Part shown: positions 25,441 through 36,750 of the stretch, one piece after another
Layout of the letters: every line of letters starts with the position of its first letter
Numbering within the stretch: position 1 is the stretch's first letter
DNA from: Rotaria sp. Silwood1
Lineage: Eukaryota > Rotifera > Eurotatoria > Philodinida > Philodinidae
Assembly: GCA_905250075.1 (NCBI GenBank)
Contig: CAJNOP010000345.1
Location: forward strand, 108,050-172,049
Length of the DNA stretch: 64,000 bases
Direction: 5' to 3'
The notes under the pieces: generated by a model
Seen by the model: only the letters and a program-made list of their open reading frames with translations
Told to the model about the DNA's origin: nothing
Databases searched by the model: none
Translations under genes and position numbers: made by a program

Positions 25441-26068
25441 TTTCCTTTTCTTTTGCTATTAGGCAATGTATTCACTTTACGCTCGATTAGGAATGTAGCG
25501 ATACCATTATCTATAACACGAATATCAAATACAATTGGGAGTATTAGTATTCATTTTGGGTCCACACTGAGCCAGAATTAGATGAGATCAGTTACCATTA
25601 CTTTATCAAGTAACAAGAAAAACTTGGAAATTGAATATTTTCATTAGAAGGACGCACTTTTTCTGAAATAGTGGTGTTCTCTAAAATTTAAGCAAAGATT
25701 CTCGGTGCCAAAGGATTCATATCTCTATAAGGTAGTTTTCTAAAAAATGCTAATTTACAAACTTCGAAAAACCAATCAGAGATTCGGATTCCTCAACCTC
25801 GAAGGTCTTGAATCAAATTTTATAGAAAATTCGTTATTTCCGAAAAACTTTCTCTCCTTAATGAAGACGTAAAACTCAGAAGTTTTCCATGATACTGGGT
25901 AATGTAACGGTAACTGGTCGCATTTAATTTTGATCCAATGTCGAATAAATATCAATGGTACCAATACCGTATTGACACTATTACATTTCTGCTCTCGATA
26001 CTATCTATATATATATAATGTTCAGTGTCTGTCCATGTGTTTCTCTGTGCCAAGGCAAAGATTGAACG
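25441..26068. other. Intergenic DNA
   Basis: No gene seen. The string tctatatatatataatg at about 26005-26021 recurs at about 26248-26264, bracketing the tandem repeat that follows. Confidence 0.35.
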
Positions 26069-26250
26069 TCGTAAGGCTATAATGGTATAAAGGGATAAGG
26101 CTAGAAGGTCACAAGGATATAAGGCTATAATGGTATAAGGCTAGAAGTCTATAAAAGGATTAGCCTACAAGGGTATAAGATTATATGAATGTAAGGCTAG
26201 AACGGTATTATGGTATGAGGCTACAAGGGAGTAAGGCTATACGATCTATA
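26069..26250. repeat. Degenerate ATAAGGCTA-type tandem repeat
   Basis: About 180 bp made of variable 9-19 bp units such as aaggctataatggtataa, ataaggctagaag and gtaaggctagaacgg. A similar pattern in the opposite orientation (acccttatatct…) occurs near 47720-47860. Confidence 0.6.
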
Positions 26251-26639
26251 TATATATATAATGCGAAGCGCCTGATCGTCTCTTATTGAGTTAACGTTAA
26301 AGCACAGATGTGAAACTTTACAAGAAAAAAACAGTCGTGCAGTATGTACTGGTTCTCACTAGTATTAATTATTTTCTCAACATGCAAAGTAAACTTCGTC
26401 CTTTTCCCATCTTTATTCGGATTGCCTGACGTTTTAATTTTTTCACTTTGATTTGTTCTGGAGCAAGATGCATTTGCATTTGAATTTGTTCCTGTTTCAT
26501 TTCTCATTATTTTGATTTTTGGTAATAAGTCCTGATGGTTTTACATTATACTACTGAAAATATAAGGATTTTCAAGTAAGTTAAACACCGGAGCTAGCGC
26601 TGGACCATTCACGATTAGGAAAAAAATTAAAAGCTTAGA

Positions 26640-26995
26640 AGTGTACAGAACTATATATGGCTTCGTACGAAGTACACGAAATCCATTAGCACTTAATGAA
26701 ACCATGCAAGGTTTTACAAGGTAACTGCGAAACCTTACAACAAACTACGAAACTATCGACCGTTCCGTATAAAATATACTAAACCTTTTGAAGACTTACG
26801 AAACGATTGATAGTTTCGTATAAAATTTACGAAACCTACATAGTGTTTCATTGAAGACTTGCGAAATCTGCGAAACTTAAAAAAGTTCTGAACGAAAATC
26901 TCGATACGATTTTCATTTCACCGAACCTAAAAACATTCGGTATAAAAATGCGAAACTATTAAAGTTCAGTAATAAACCGGATTTTTTTAGAGTGT
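26640..26995. repeat. Third block of TTTCGTA/TACGAAAC repeats
   Basis: Many short inverted units (tacgaaactat, gtttcgtataaaa, ttacgaaac, tgcgaaac) over about 350 bp. Same family as the 22.7-kb and 23.6-kb blocks. No coding capacity. Confidence 0.5.
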
Positions 26996-27896
26996 TTGTC
27001 AACCTTAATAAAATATCGTTATTTGCTCGAAAAATCTTTTCTTCAACTAAAAAATTCAATTCAAAACTTTTAATATGTGACCTCAGATTCGGATTCTCCG
27101 ACCCCGATTTATCTTTGGTAGAAATTCCTTAGTCAAATCTATATGCTAGAGAAACTATGTAAGATTGAAGGAAAGATTTGAATTCAGCCGAAACTTAGTG
27201 TCGATTGGATCCAGGGAATGACCGAACCTCAGGAATCCCGGTCTGTTCCAGGGTTCGGTGCATGCCTATTTCTTAGTAGAAAAAACTTAAACTATGAACT
27301 TGTCAGTCTGAGTTAGATGAAGATCAAATGTCCTACTCACCTTATCGCGTCACTCTCCAGTACTATATCTCATAAAAAATAAAGTGTATCACACCGGAGA
27401 AAGCATCGAAGTGTGATAGTCATAGCAGTTGTCTGGTCCTTGCGCGCAAGTGAAAAATACCTTTGGCGAGCAAAAACTCCTTTCCCAAGTCACAGCAGCA
27501 GGCATTTTGCGGCTCTACACGCCCGAACACTTCTACGTCTCGTCATTGAACGACCTGTTATTCATCATCGCACACTAATGTGACGATTATTAGATAGAAG
27601 AAGGGTTAATGAAGATGGAATTACACTTTATTTCGCATTTTCATATCATAAATCGCACTTGCATACAAATGTTTCTACACTTTTTATACGCAGGCATCGA
27701 AACTAAGCAAATATCACGATATAACGGTGTGAAATATAATACCAGAGGATAAGGACAAAACTTAGAGTGAGAGTAAAGTGCATCGTAAGGACAAAGCACA
27801 TGATAAGGACAAAATATTAGGCAAGGCTAACCTTCATCGTTACAACTAGCTCTCAGTGACGCGCTGCACACGCTACTTACCGATCCCTATTATACA
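26996..27896. other. Upstream region of the TIM-barrel gene
   Basis: No gene seen. The last 200 bp contain the phrase (a)taaggacaaa repeated about four times (27750-27815). A comparable phrase, ttgtccttac, occurs in the element at 30.4-31.7 kb. Confidence 0.35.
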
Positions 27897-27908
27897 CTGC
27901 TATTATAG
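27897..27908 (+). promoter_or_regulatory. Splice-acceptor-like sequence directly before the ATG
   Basis: The ATG at 27909 is preceded by tgctattatag. A 3' splice site fused to the start codon fits either a 5'-UTR intron or spliced-leader trans-splicing, which is established in bdelloids. This is inference from a short motif. Confidence 0.4.
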
Positions 27909-28739
27909 ATGTCGAATCCGCACAAATTCAAACAATCCATTGCTTACTGGTGCCTCGCTAACACCGAATGGGAATGGAGTATAGAACAAATCTGCCAACT
28001 CGCCCTTAATCTTGGTATTGAAGGCATCGATCTCGCGCCACCAGAAACTTATCCCACTCTAAAGAAACACAATCTGAAATGTGCGCTTTGCTGGAACGGA
28101 ATGCCCGGAGCGCCCTTTATGAAAGGCCTCAACAATCTGAAGAATCACGAAGAAGTCATTGCCCGTACCAAACAATCCATCGACCTTGCCGCCGAGTACG
28201 GTTTTCCGAACGTGATCGCCTTCACTGGATACAAGTGGCTCAATCCTGAAGATCCTTCTAGCGGCGAAGTGCCGATTGACGAATGCTTTGACAATTGCGT
28301 GAAAGGTCTTATCGACCTATCTACATATGCCGCTGAGAAAGGTGTTATCGTTTGCCTAGAGCATCTCAACACGCGCGATGAATCGCATCCGATGAAAGGT
28401 CATCCCGGTTACCAGGGCGACAACATCGATTTCTGCGCTGACATTGTTCGCAAAGTAAATTCGCCAAATGTTCGTCTTCTATTCGACGTCTATCATGTGC
28501 ATATCATGCATGGCGACGTCATCAAATACTTACGAGCTCATCGTGACGTCATCGGCCACATTCACACCGCAGGCTATCCGGGCAGAAATGAATTAGACGA
28601 CAAACAGGAAATTCATTATCCAGACATTGTGGCCGCTATTCGAGAAATCGGCTACACCGGCTACATTGGCCACGAATTTATTCCGACTCGTGAGCCCGTG
28701 AACGGCTTGTCTGCGGCGGTGAACATGTTCAACGCTTAA
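27909..28739 (+). CDS. Hydroxypyruvate isomerase-like TIM-barrel protein (bacterial type)
   Basis: Intronless, 276 codons. It belongs to the sugar phosphate isomerase/epimerase superfamily (AP-endonuclease-2-like TIM barrel) and is closest in layout to hydroxypyruvate isomerase, which interconverts hydroxypyruvate and tartronate semialdehyde. Candidate metal and catalytic residues are in the expected order: E151 (VCLEHLNTR), D193 and H196 (LLFDVYHVHIMHGD), H217/H219 (GHIHTAGYPG) and E256 (GYIGHEFIPT). Length is normal for the family and no damage is visible. The gene is clearly GC-richer than the DNA around it and uses codons such as GCC, CGC and GTC freely. Together with the lack of introns, this points to acquisition from bacteria. 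There is no signal peptide, so it is probably cytosolic. An AATAAA lies 90 bp downstream. The exact substrate cannot be set from sequence; another keto-aldose sugar acid is possible. Confidence 0.9.
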   Translation: MSNPHKFKQSIAYWCLANTEWEWSIEQICQLALNLGIEGIDLAPPETYPTLKKHNLKCALCWNGMPGAPFMKGLNNLKNHEEVIARTKQSIDLAAEYGFPNVIAFTGYKWLNPEDPSSGEVPIDECFDNCVKGLIDLSTYAAEKGVIVCLEHLNTRDESHPMKGHPGYQGDNIDFCADIVRKVNSPNVRLLFDVYHVHIMHGDVIKYLRAHRDVIGHIHTAGYPGRNELDDKQEIHYPDIVAAIREIGYTGYIGHEFIPTREPVNGLSAAVNMFNA

Positions 28740-28828
28740 TCAATTGCGCCAAATATCCGAATTATCTCGGCTCCTACCCATTTTCACATTTAACATTCAA
28801 GTATAATATTGATGACACTTTCAAGGCC

Positions 28829-28834
28829 AATAAA
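28829..28834 (+). terminator. AATAAA poly(A) signal after the TIM-barrel gene
   Basis: Canonical signal 90 bp after the stop codon. If used, the gene has eukaryotic 3' processing. Confidence 0.5.
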
Positions 28835-29394
28835 TACACCAATACTATCTTTGCAGACAATGCCCGTAGCGAGATCATACCAAATCCCGCTACTTTTGCT
28901 CTGTGAGTGAAATCAAAAACAGCTTAGCAATACAATCGTGAGCGTTTCCTCAGGCTTAGCACATAAGAAGAATTTCACGATTTTAACCTGAAACGTCAAA
29001 TATTTTACACTCCGCTTCCACACTCGTTTGGACCACTGATACTCCTCTAAGTATTCTGATTTTCTTTAGGATTCGCCTAAAATTTCTTTGGCGATTTGGT
29101 TCTCTTGATAAAGATAGTTTTGAGACGATGATTCTCGATAGTCAGAAAGCAGCTCATACATTGTCAATTCTCTGAAGCCGAAGAGAAAGGGAATGAACTG
29201 AAATCCATATGAGGATGTATGAATTAAAGTTCATGAGCCAGTGGCGATGGTCAAGTCTTCATTTCTGCTCTATGCAATGCTCGTTATATTAAAAGGTTCG
29301 TGAAGAACTTTTCACTAAACGAGTTTTCTGAGAAACAAGTTTTCATCTCGGTAGTATCCAATTCTGCAACGAAAACAGTTAACAACTTTTTTTA
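28835..29394. other. Intergenic DNA, nothing recognised
   Basis: No coding or repeat structure that I can support. Confidence 0.35.
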
Positions 29395-29525
29395 CGACCG
29401 CAACCGACTTGTGGGACCAAGACCGAAAACTTTTTACGAGACATGGACCCGAAAGTTTTTACGGCTGGGACAAAGGTCGAATTTTAAAAATTTATCGGGA
29501 CCGAAACCAGGACTAAAATTCTGAC
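29395..29525. repeat. Short degenerate repeat with GGGACC(A/G)AAACC units
   Basis: Units like gggaccaagaccgaaaac, gacccgaaag and cgggaccgaaacc recur every 30-60 bp. The plus-strand open frame across it looks like a by-product. Confidence 0.4.
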
Positions 29526-29590
29526 CTTTTTCTCATCCTTATTCGTTCTATTTTTAAGATATTTGATGCAACAGAAGTGTCTAGAACTTG

Positions 29591-29662
29591 AGAGTGGGTG
29601 TGGGTAAAGAAACGAATTATATCGATACACACCACACATACATTCATATCCGCACCCACACC
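29591..29662. repeat. Telomere-like hairpin
   Basis: A G-rich arm gtgggtgtgggta (29593-29605) faces a C-rich arm (29626-29662, cacaccacac…cgcacccacacc). Member of the hairpin family described in the findings. Confidence 0.65.
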
Positions 29663-29901
29663 TATACATCCTATTTTAACGCGTTATGCATACATTAAAC
29701 TATCTGACATCGTAAAAGCTCGTTTCAAAATGTTAACAGATACATAATGCGCAAAAATGTACAGTTTTTAGGATTTGGAGCACATTTATTGTTGAACCAT
29801 TTTTACGATTTTTATTGATTTTGTCTACTTGGGATGTTAAGTTCACAGCGAATTTTATTATTATAAGTTTTCGTAATTCGAAATTCTAGAAAAAAGTATT
29901 A

Positions 29902-29961
29902 AGTGAGTGTGAGGTTGGCTGTGATGCAAGAGACTAATTTCCACACGCACACACCCACATT
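29902..29961. repeat. Telomere-like hairpin
   Basis: A G-rich arm gtgagtgtgaggttgg faces a C-rich arm ccacacgcacacacccac about 25 bp later. Confidence 0.6.
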
Positions 29962-30429
29962 CTTCATGATTTTGTTGGTTAATATGATCTGACATTTGAA
30001 TATCACAATCTGTTGCTCTAAATCTTGACAAAATGCTTTCCTTCGCAAATTCTTCAACTGTATCAATGCTCAAAAATAAGGGTCGCATTTATGGTCAAGA
30101 AAGGCAACTTTCAATCAGCACTAAAATATCACGAAAAAGTAGCCATTGTCTGTCGCTATGCATAGTTATACATGATTCCAATTGTTGACCTAAGCAATCG
30201 GCATATTCTATGTTTTTCAAAAGACAGATATAGTATTCAACGTTGATAAAGAAAAATTCATAAAAAGATGGTCTTACGCATATTTCTCTTATCGAAGTCT
30301 TTATTCAACAACAATTGTTTTCAAGTTCAATAGTTCAGATTTTATTTATTGTTGTAGAAATAAAAAATAAAGCTTAGGCATTTTTCTATTTATGATTTGA
30401 TAACTTCATAATCAATAAACACACCATAG
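29962..30429. other. Intergenic DNA
   Basis: Nothing recognised. Confidence 0.3.
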
Positions 30430-31668
30430 TAGGTTAATAGACCTAGGACAGTTCCATATCAGTTCCGATCTGGGGAACTGTTCCAACAGTTCTTTGATAG
30501 GAACTGATCTGTCCCAACCAGTTCTTTTCATAACAGCTATCGTAGAGGGATTCATAAGTCCTCAAGGCTTATCCTATGGGGGTACCCTTAGGTCCTCAAG
30601 TGCTATACTATAGGGGACCTTTAGGTCCTCAAGGGCGATCCTATGGGGTACCCTTAGGTCCTCAAGAGCTATGTCGGGGGTATCCTTAGTTTTTGGAGAG
30701 CTTTTTCTATCGACCAATCAGATAAAAGGGAGGTGTTTCTCCGTTATTCTAAGGACGAAGCATACTGTTATTCGGGTCATAAGAAAGAGGACCACGGATA
30801 ACTCCTGATCGGCCCGAATAGCTCTATGTTTTGTCCTTACAATAGATGGAAAAGCCCCGCTGAAATCTGATTGGTCCTTGATCAACCAATCAGATTCAAG
30901 GGCGCTGTTTCTCCGCTACTGTGAGGACAAAGCATACGAGTATTCGAGTCATAAGAAGGAAGGCCACGGATAACCTCCTGATCGGCCCGAACAACACGGT
31001 GTTTTTTCCTTGTAATAGAAAAAAAACTAGCTGAAGGGTGATGAGGACATAGGATACTCTTGTTCGGGCGGTTCAGTGGATTATCCGTGGTTCTCTTTCT
31101 TATGACCCGAATAACAGTATGCGTTGTCCTTACAATAGTGGAGAAACAACTTCCTTGAATCTGATTGGTCGATAGAAAAAGCTGTCGACCAACTAAAGGT
31201 ACTCCTATAGGTAGCCCTTGATAAAGTTCTGAGCAGCTTCAGCTCCCAGGAACTCTTCGCCAAGTTGCTGATGCAGCTGTCGCGAGCCGTGGAGCTGTAG
31301 CTGCCACACACCTAATACTAAGTGATCTCTCGCAACAATTTTTTAATAGGCACTGATCTATATAGCAGTTATTTTTGAATGAGTTGATGCTATCAAACAT
31401 CTTATTTCAGCCCTCTCATTAGATTTGTAATTGGTCCATTCTGAGCCGTACTTGTCAACTGCACAAATATGCTGGAATGAAGCTAAAGGAAACTTAATGC
31501 TATAATGCAAGTGTCTGATTCTGAAAAGACAAACTAGTCCCTATGGTGAGTTCTAAAAATAGACTTGTTCCAAGACACAGTTCCCAAAAAAGAACTGGTC
31601 ACTTTACCAAGTTCTTGGGAAATATACAGTTCACAGAATTTGGATCTGTCCTAGGCCTATAGGTTAAC
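30430..31668. mobile_element. 1.24-kb composite element with imperfect terminal inverted repeats
   Basis: Left end ggttaatagacctaggacag (about 30432-30451) is matched by the right end ctgtcctaggcctataggtt (about 31646-31665) in inverse orientation. Inside, in order: GGAACTG-rich strings (30460-30530, recurring inverted at 31540-31640); three or four ~38-bp units around tatgggg(g)tacccttaggtc (30555-30700); and a ~130-bp module present three times. The module lies at about 30710-30850 and 30880-31020 in direct orientation and 31040-31175 inverted. It includes ctgattggtc, cgaataacagtat and ccacggataa. There is no transposase, so the element is non-autonomous. Confidence 0.6.
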
Positions 31669-31718
31669 GTAGGTGGACATTGACACTTGAGTATGACCTG
31701 ATAGTTTGAATGCGAGTA

Positions 31719-32124
31719 TTAAATGAGTTGATTTTCCGTCGTTGTCACGTCGATTACTTTTCCATCAATTAGTCTATAAATATGTGAAATGGCACCTCTC
31801 ATACACTGAGCATCAAGACGAATCATATATTTCTGTTGTTTTTCTGTGAATGGTGTTTCGATAATCATCGTTAAATTGGTGACAGGATACGACCAGAAGA
31901 AATCGATCGAAGTACATGTTTTTTGAAATATTAGCATGGGCCAAATTAAGCGTCGACGTTTTGCAATCACGTCTAGTGCTGATTGTACCTGAGCACGGAT
32001 CATAGGACTAAAGTTGGCCTTCACACGAATCACGAATCCCATTGCCTATAACAGACATATCTAGAACTATTGGTTTCATTATCACAGTCACTATCAGAAT
32101 GAAAAACAAGAGAATGGATTCCAT
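31719..32124 (-). CDS. Small secreted protein, hypothetical (two exons proposed)
   Basis: I do not recognise it. The main frame of 107 codons (31719-32042; contains SALDVIAKRRRLIWPM, SYPVTNLTMIIETPF and YRLIDGKVIDVTT) continues upstream if a ~46-nt GT-AG intron is removed between MESILLFFILI and AMGFVIRV. The start is then the ATG at 32124, with a hydrophobic signal sequence. A TATA-like catatataaatag (about 32156-32168, minus strand) lies about 35 bp before that ATG. The intron is short and unproven. Function unknown. Confidence 0.5.
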
Positions 32125-32155
32125 GGTGTACCAATCAAAGACAAAAAGATCTCGA

Positions 32156-32168
32156 ACTATTTATATAT
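32156..32168 (-). promoter_or_regulatory. Possible TATA box of the small secreted protein gene
   Basis: TATATAAATAG on the minus strand, about 35 bp upstream of the proposed ATG. Confidence 0.35.
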
Positions 32169-34171
32169 GAGTCAATATCCATGCACAAGCAAGAGAATGA
32201 CAATAAAAAAAAAGAGAACAGGTGCTAGGAATTTTACGTGCACAAACTAGAGTGGTCAAATCACAAAAACTAATCGATTATTTGTTCTATCATCATTCGC
32301 ATCATTCAAAAATCAATGTTGACTTGAACATTTCTTTTTTGTACAGAATTCTGATTATTCTCTAAAAGTAAATCTACATACCCACACCCAACCTGAAGAA
32401 TTATTCTCAATTAATGAATATTCTCATTTCGTCAAACATATCTGTACTAATGGACATTTCGACGATGTGGAATAGTTTCTTTGCAACTGGAATAAACGTC
32501 TACCCTGTCTTAACACGTTTTATGTTCAATACAAACATTGAATAAGTATCATCAAGAATTTAACAAGAAATATAACGCGCGTCACTTGTGCATACTTAAA
32601 ACATATTAATTTTGACATAATCTTGAAATAGCACGTTTGAAAGACTTTGATCTCTATTTTCCAACGTATTCTTATGAAAAGATTGAATGCATATTATCCT
32701 ATTCACATTGACTCTAAGATAAATCACTCGAGTTTGCTAAGTCGTTTGAGGTTTTGTATTTATTTTCTTATTCAATACTCTTTTAACGATGATAATAATA
32801 TGTGCCAGAGATGATAATGGTTCATGTTTTATACGAATCGATGTTAGTGAAAAAGGCTCAAAAAGTTATCACACTTTGGTAGAGACATTAACCTTAAACC
32901 GCTTCGATGAAGGTTTTTTCTATAGATGAATGACATCTTTGATGCATCGAATCGGAACTGTTTTCTGTACTTTGCTTCAGAAGTTTGACAAAGTAATTGT
33001 AGATTCTAACTTTAGGATGTGGAATATGGTTGCCAGCACAGGGTGTGGATTATCTCTTCACTCACACTCACACCCTAGTAGATAAAACTTTAAAAAAAAT
33101 AAAGGTTCAGTATATACCGAATCTCTCTATTTTTTACAATACAAGTTAATCTGATATTGATTAAGACTACTCAGCTAGTAACATCGGTCGAAAGCACAGC
33201 CGCCAGGTTTTTCCAAGAAGGCAAACTGCTCACTAATTTGAATGACAATTCTTTTCATTCCAGTCCTCATATATGTATGTTTTTCTAAACGATGTGCCTC
33301 GAAATTCTCTACTTAATGGCACGCTTAACGTGATCCGATTGTATCCAAAAAAGATCAACATTTTCGAAAATAACATTGTCTAAATCTTTTAAAATATATT
33401 GATATATGGTCTATCTAAAGAGCTATTCTTGAAATACAATTCCTATCCATATGATATACTAGTTTATCATAAGATTTAAACCTTGTATAGCATAGACATG
33501 CATATTAAATTTGAAGCAAATTAATTTCAATTGATAAGGAAACAAATAATCTGAAAAGTTCACAATGTGCCATAGGAAAATACGGATCATTCTTCAGTCG
33601 ATGCAATCGCATTTTTCAAAAAATAAAAATACTCACCTAGATCAAGTTAAGCATGGCATCTACTAGGGAACCTCGTGGCACATTTATTGCATGAATATTC
33701 AGATCGAAGGGTAGAAAATGAAGAGTTTTCAGTCAATATACTGAAAGTTTCACTTTTTTTGAAATACTAAACCATTCGTTTCATCAGGCTACTAATAATG
33801 AACACAGGTCTTTTAGATGCTTTTAGCAATCATAACCCATCGATATTTATCTCGAAGATTTCAAAAATGCCTACTAGCTTATCATAACATATAAATAGAC
33901 AAATAGATTGCTGTCCAAAAGATTACCTGTATTGCTTCCGCTGTCACTATTTCCCGTACATGTACCCGCTTTATTGAAGAATATACTAAAAAAAACGAGA
34001 ATCGACGAGTGCCGAGCAAATCATGTTTATATTGATTTCTCGCAAAAATATCTTGTTTATTATCTAGAAGAAGAAAAATCAAATGAAGATAAATACTCTA
34101 ATAGCGAGTAAGAAATTGCATGTGAACAATATGGAAGACTAAAAGACAACGAGCCCTGTAAAAAAAAGTAG
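32169..34171. other. Intergenic DNA with one telomere-like hairpin
   Basis: No gene seen. A short hairpin lies at 33040-33075 (gggtgtgga … ctcacactcacaccc). Confidence 0.4.
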
Positions 34172-34982
34172 GTACAGAATCGATTAACATGTTGCATTTT
34201 TTTTCTTCCGCATCAACGAAATCGAAAACTAGGAGTGAAGAGAAATAGGCACAGATCAAAAAGTTTTTATACTATTTTTTGTTCCATGCATTATCGATGA
34301 GTAAACGTTGCAATGAAATGCTTCCCATAAGACAATTAAGAATGACGTCAATGAACGTGTTGCGTGATAATAATAAATCAATCTCGTCCGATCATGACCA
34401 ACGTTAGTTTTCTCCCACTGCGGATGCAGCTGTCATCGATGTGTAATGATCACCATGGGAAATATCTCATGTAAGAACAAGCAAAAAACAAGGTGAAGAA
34501 AGATGAATTACGCATACAATAAGATTGGGTATAGAGGAGCCGTCTCCCTGCCACTAGTAACGATATTAAGTGAATTTTTCTGATCTGCTTATTTTTCTAT
34601 TGTACCACTAAGTTATTGAAAACGATAAGCGATACAGCATATGAACATCTGGAATAGATAAATACACTTGATATCGTTACTTTTGACAGAGAGGGTTCTT
34701 TTATATTGGGTCTAAATCTACATGACAACTGCATGAGTAGTGGGAGAAAACTAATTTTGGCTATGATCGGGCGAGATTAATTTATTGTTATCACGCAACG
34801 CATTCATTTACGTCACTCTTAATTATCTTATGGAAAGCATTTTCTTTCAAACTTTACTAATCGATAATAAGTACAGCAAACAATATAACAAAAATTACTG
34901 ATCTCTGCCTGTTTAGTTATCTTCACTTCTAGTTTTCGATTTCGTTGATATACAAAAGAATGCAACATGTTGATCGATTCTG
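34172..34982. repeat. ~810-bp fold-back element
   Basis: Left arm 34172-34440 and right arm about 34725-34982 are diverged reverse complements. Matches include cgattaacatgttgcatt / aatgcaacatgttgatcg, gtcaatgaacgtgttgcgtg / cacgcaacgcattcatttac and gttttctcccact / agtgggagaaaac. A smaller inverted pair (ctagtaacgatattaagtg near 34555 / cacttgatatcgttac near 34665) sits in the spacer, so the structure is nested. There is no transposase. Confidence 0.7.
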
Positions 34983-35534
34983 AACTTGCTTTTTTCTCAG
35001 GAGCTTCTGACCTTTTCAGTGTTTCTATTGTTCACATTTTCATTGATCGTTCTAGTTTGCAACTTATTCTATGTAAGTCGCTCTTGTGGAATTATTGTCA
35101 ATGTAAGTTTTTACTAGCTATTACAATGTTTATCTTCGTTGGTTTTTTATTATTATCGATAATAAAGAAGTGATATAGGACAAGATCTATCATCCCAACT
35201 ATCTGCATATTATTCTCTTCCAAATATTCTTGTCTTGTCCATCTGATTGACTCTTTATCTATCGATAGAAATGGATGTCGATTGATATATTGAAAAACAA
35301 GGTCATTATTTTTTTTTGTGCTGATTCTTATGTTTTTGTTGTATGGATGCGAATGTAGACATGAAATAAGAAACAACTGCAATTTCATGATCAATAAATT
35401 TACTTGATCATCCAGCAAGTACAATAATTCATATGAACAAGGACTAAAGTGTTTCTCTGCTAAATATGATAAAAGAGCTTATTACCAATATAAATTTGTT
35501 AAAAATTCGAATCGGCTCAATGAATGGCATATCA

Positions 35535-36750
35535 TTGAAAACAACAGGTCTTATTTCTTGAATTTATTAATTAGTATATTTATGTTCAAATGTTTTCAGT
35601 TAACAAATTCCATATTTATTTTCTTTTTATAGAAAAAAAACTATTCTGTTTTCAAAATTTTATATAAATACGATCATTTCAAATAAAATAACAATTATTT
35701 TTCTTGATTATATTCTTCTTAAAGAGACTTGTTCGTGTGGACTTTATGTGATTATTATTTAGAAAAAATGGTAAAACACACAGCATCATCAATATTATAG
35801 AGTGCGCTTGAGACAGAGACCTCATTGAACCGAATTCTATTGATTCTAGTTCGATTAGGTTGGTCTCTTTTTCTTCAAACCAGAGCAGGCTTATTCAATT
35901 CGTTTCCGATCTCTGAAGTACAACCATCGATCAAATGTAGTTTCATGATTGTCCCAAAGCATCACAATCGTTCAAAAACCATGATAGCCCAATCAATTAT
36001 TTTTGATATTCGTTAGTCTACATTTGCTTGCTTTTCAAACATTAGTTTAGGTTCGGTTCAGCTCGACATTGTGTTTCAGGAAGTGTTGGAAGTTCGGTTC
36101 GAGATAGACCATAATGATTAGTACATATACAAAAGCTTTTTCTTGGTATTTTGGTGTTTATTCCATTTTTATACTATTTATGCAGTGGCTTCATCTGCGC
36201 CTTGGTTGTCGGTGTCGGGCATTGGGATTACTTCTATAGGTTGGACCATTATTGAATCTGTACAAAATTTCTGTTTATTCATGTTTAATAGTGAGTAGTG
36301 TAAATTCGAAATGGTCTTTGTAGTATTGATCGAAGATATTGCAAAACGATTAGAGAAGAATAAACGACAATGTAATTTTATGCATCTTTTATGTCTTCTT
36401 ATCGTCTATTGAAAGGAAAAAGCCAAATGATTAATTTATTGTATTAAAACAGTTAGGAAAGGTGCTCGATTATTGTATAATCAACGATGATTTCTCCATG
36501 TGAATGAATACAGAGGAAGTGACATATAGTTTTTTTTCCGAAACTTATTAAATGAATTTTCTTCCTAGGAAGTTAAATGAATAATGCAATTGGAACACGA
36601 TAAAATTCGAATTTCACAATTCAGTGGCAATAATAAGGTTAACATTTCTTGTTCTTTTTTCCTTGTTGTATGATATACTTATCTCAAGATTGCATGACAC
36701 ATACAGTCAATATCTGTACATCAAATGCACTTTATATAGGTGCGCATTAT
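35535..36750. repeat. Diverged direct duplication, copy 1
   Basis: Collinear similarity to 39018-40060: the attaatt…tatttat…ttcaaatgt string at the left end, the 23-codon minus ORF in the middle, gaagtgacatatagtttt, and tgcatgacacatacagtcaatatctgtacatcaaatgcactt at the right in interrupted form. Copy 1 has an extra segment around 35820-36020. The age of the duplication is unknown but it is old enough for many substitutions. Confidence 0.6.
36178..36249 (-). CDS. 23-residue ORF shared by both duplicates (copy 1)
   Basis: Very small frame of 23 codons, beginning MVQPIEVIPMPDTDNQ and ending in TAA. The second duplicate (39432-39503) keeps the same start, stop and length, beginning MARPIEEIVIIDTVDE, with mostly conservative changes. 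Just before the ATG the minus strand reads ttttgtacag, a splice-acceptor-like string that also occurs in copy 2. It could be a micropeptide gene with a trans-splice site, or the last exon of a longer gene. Unproven. Confidence 0.35.
   Translation of the reverse strand: MVQPIEVIPMPDTDNQGADEATA

Noticed and set aside
35098-35424. Minus-strand 108-codon frame
   Set aside because: No recognisable family, signal or repeat; overlaps the flank of a fold-back element. Cannot be told from chance.
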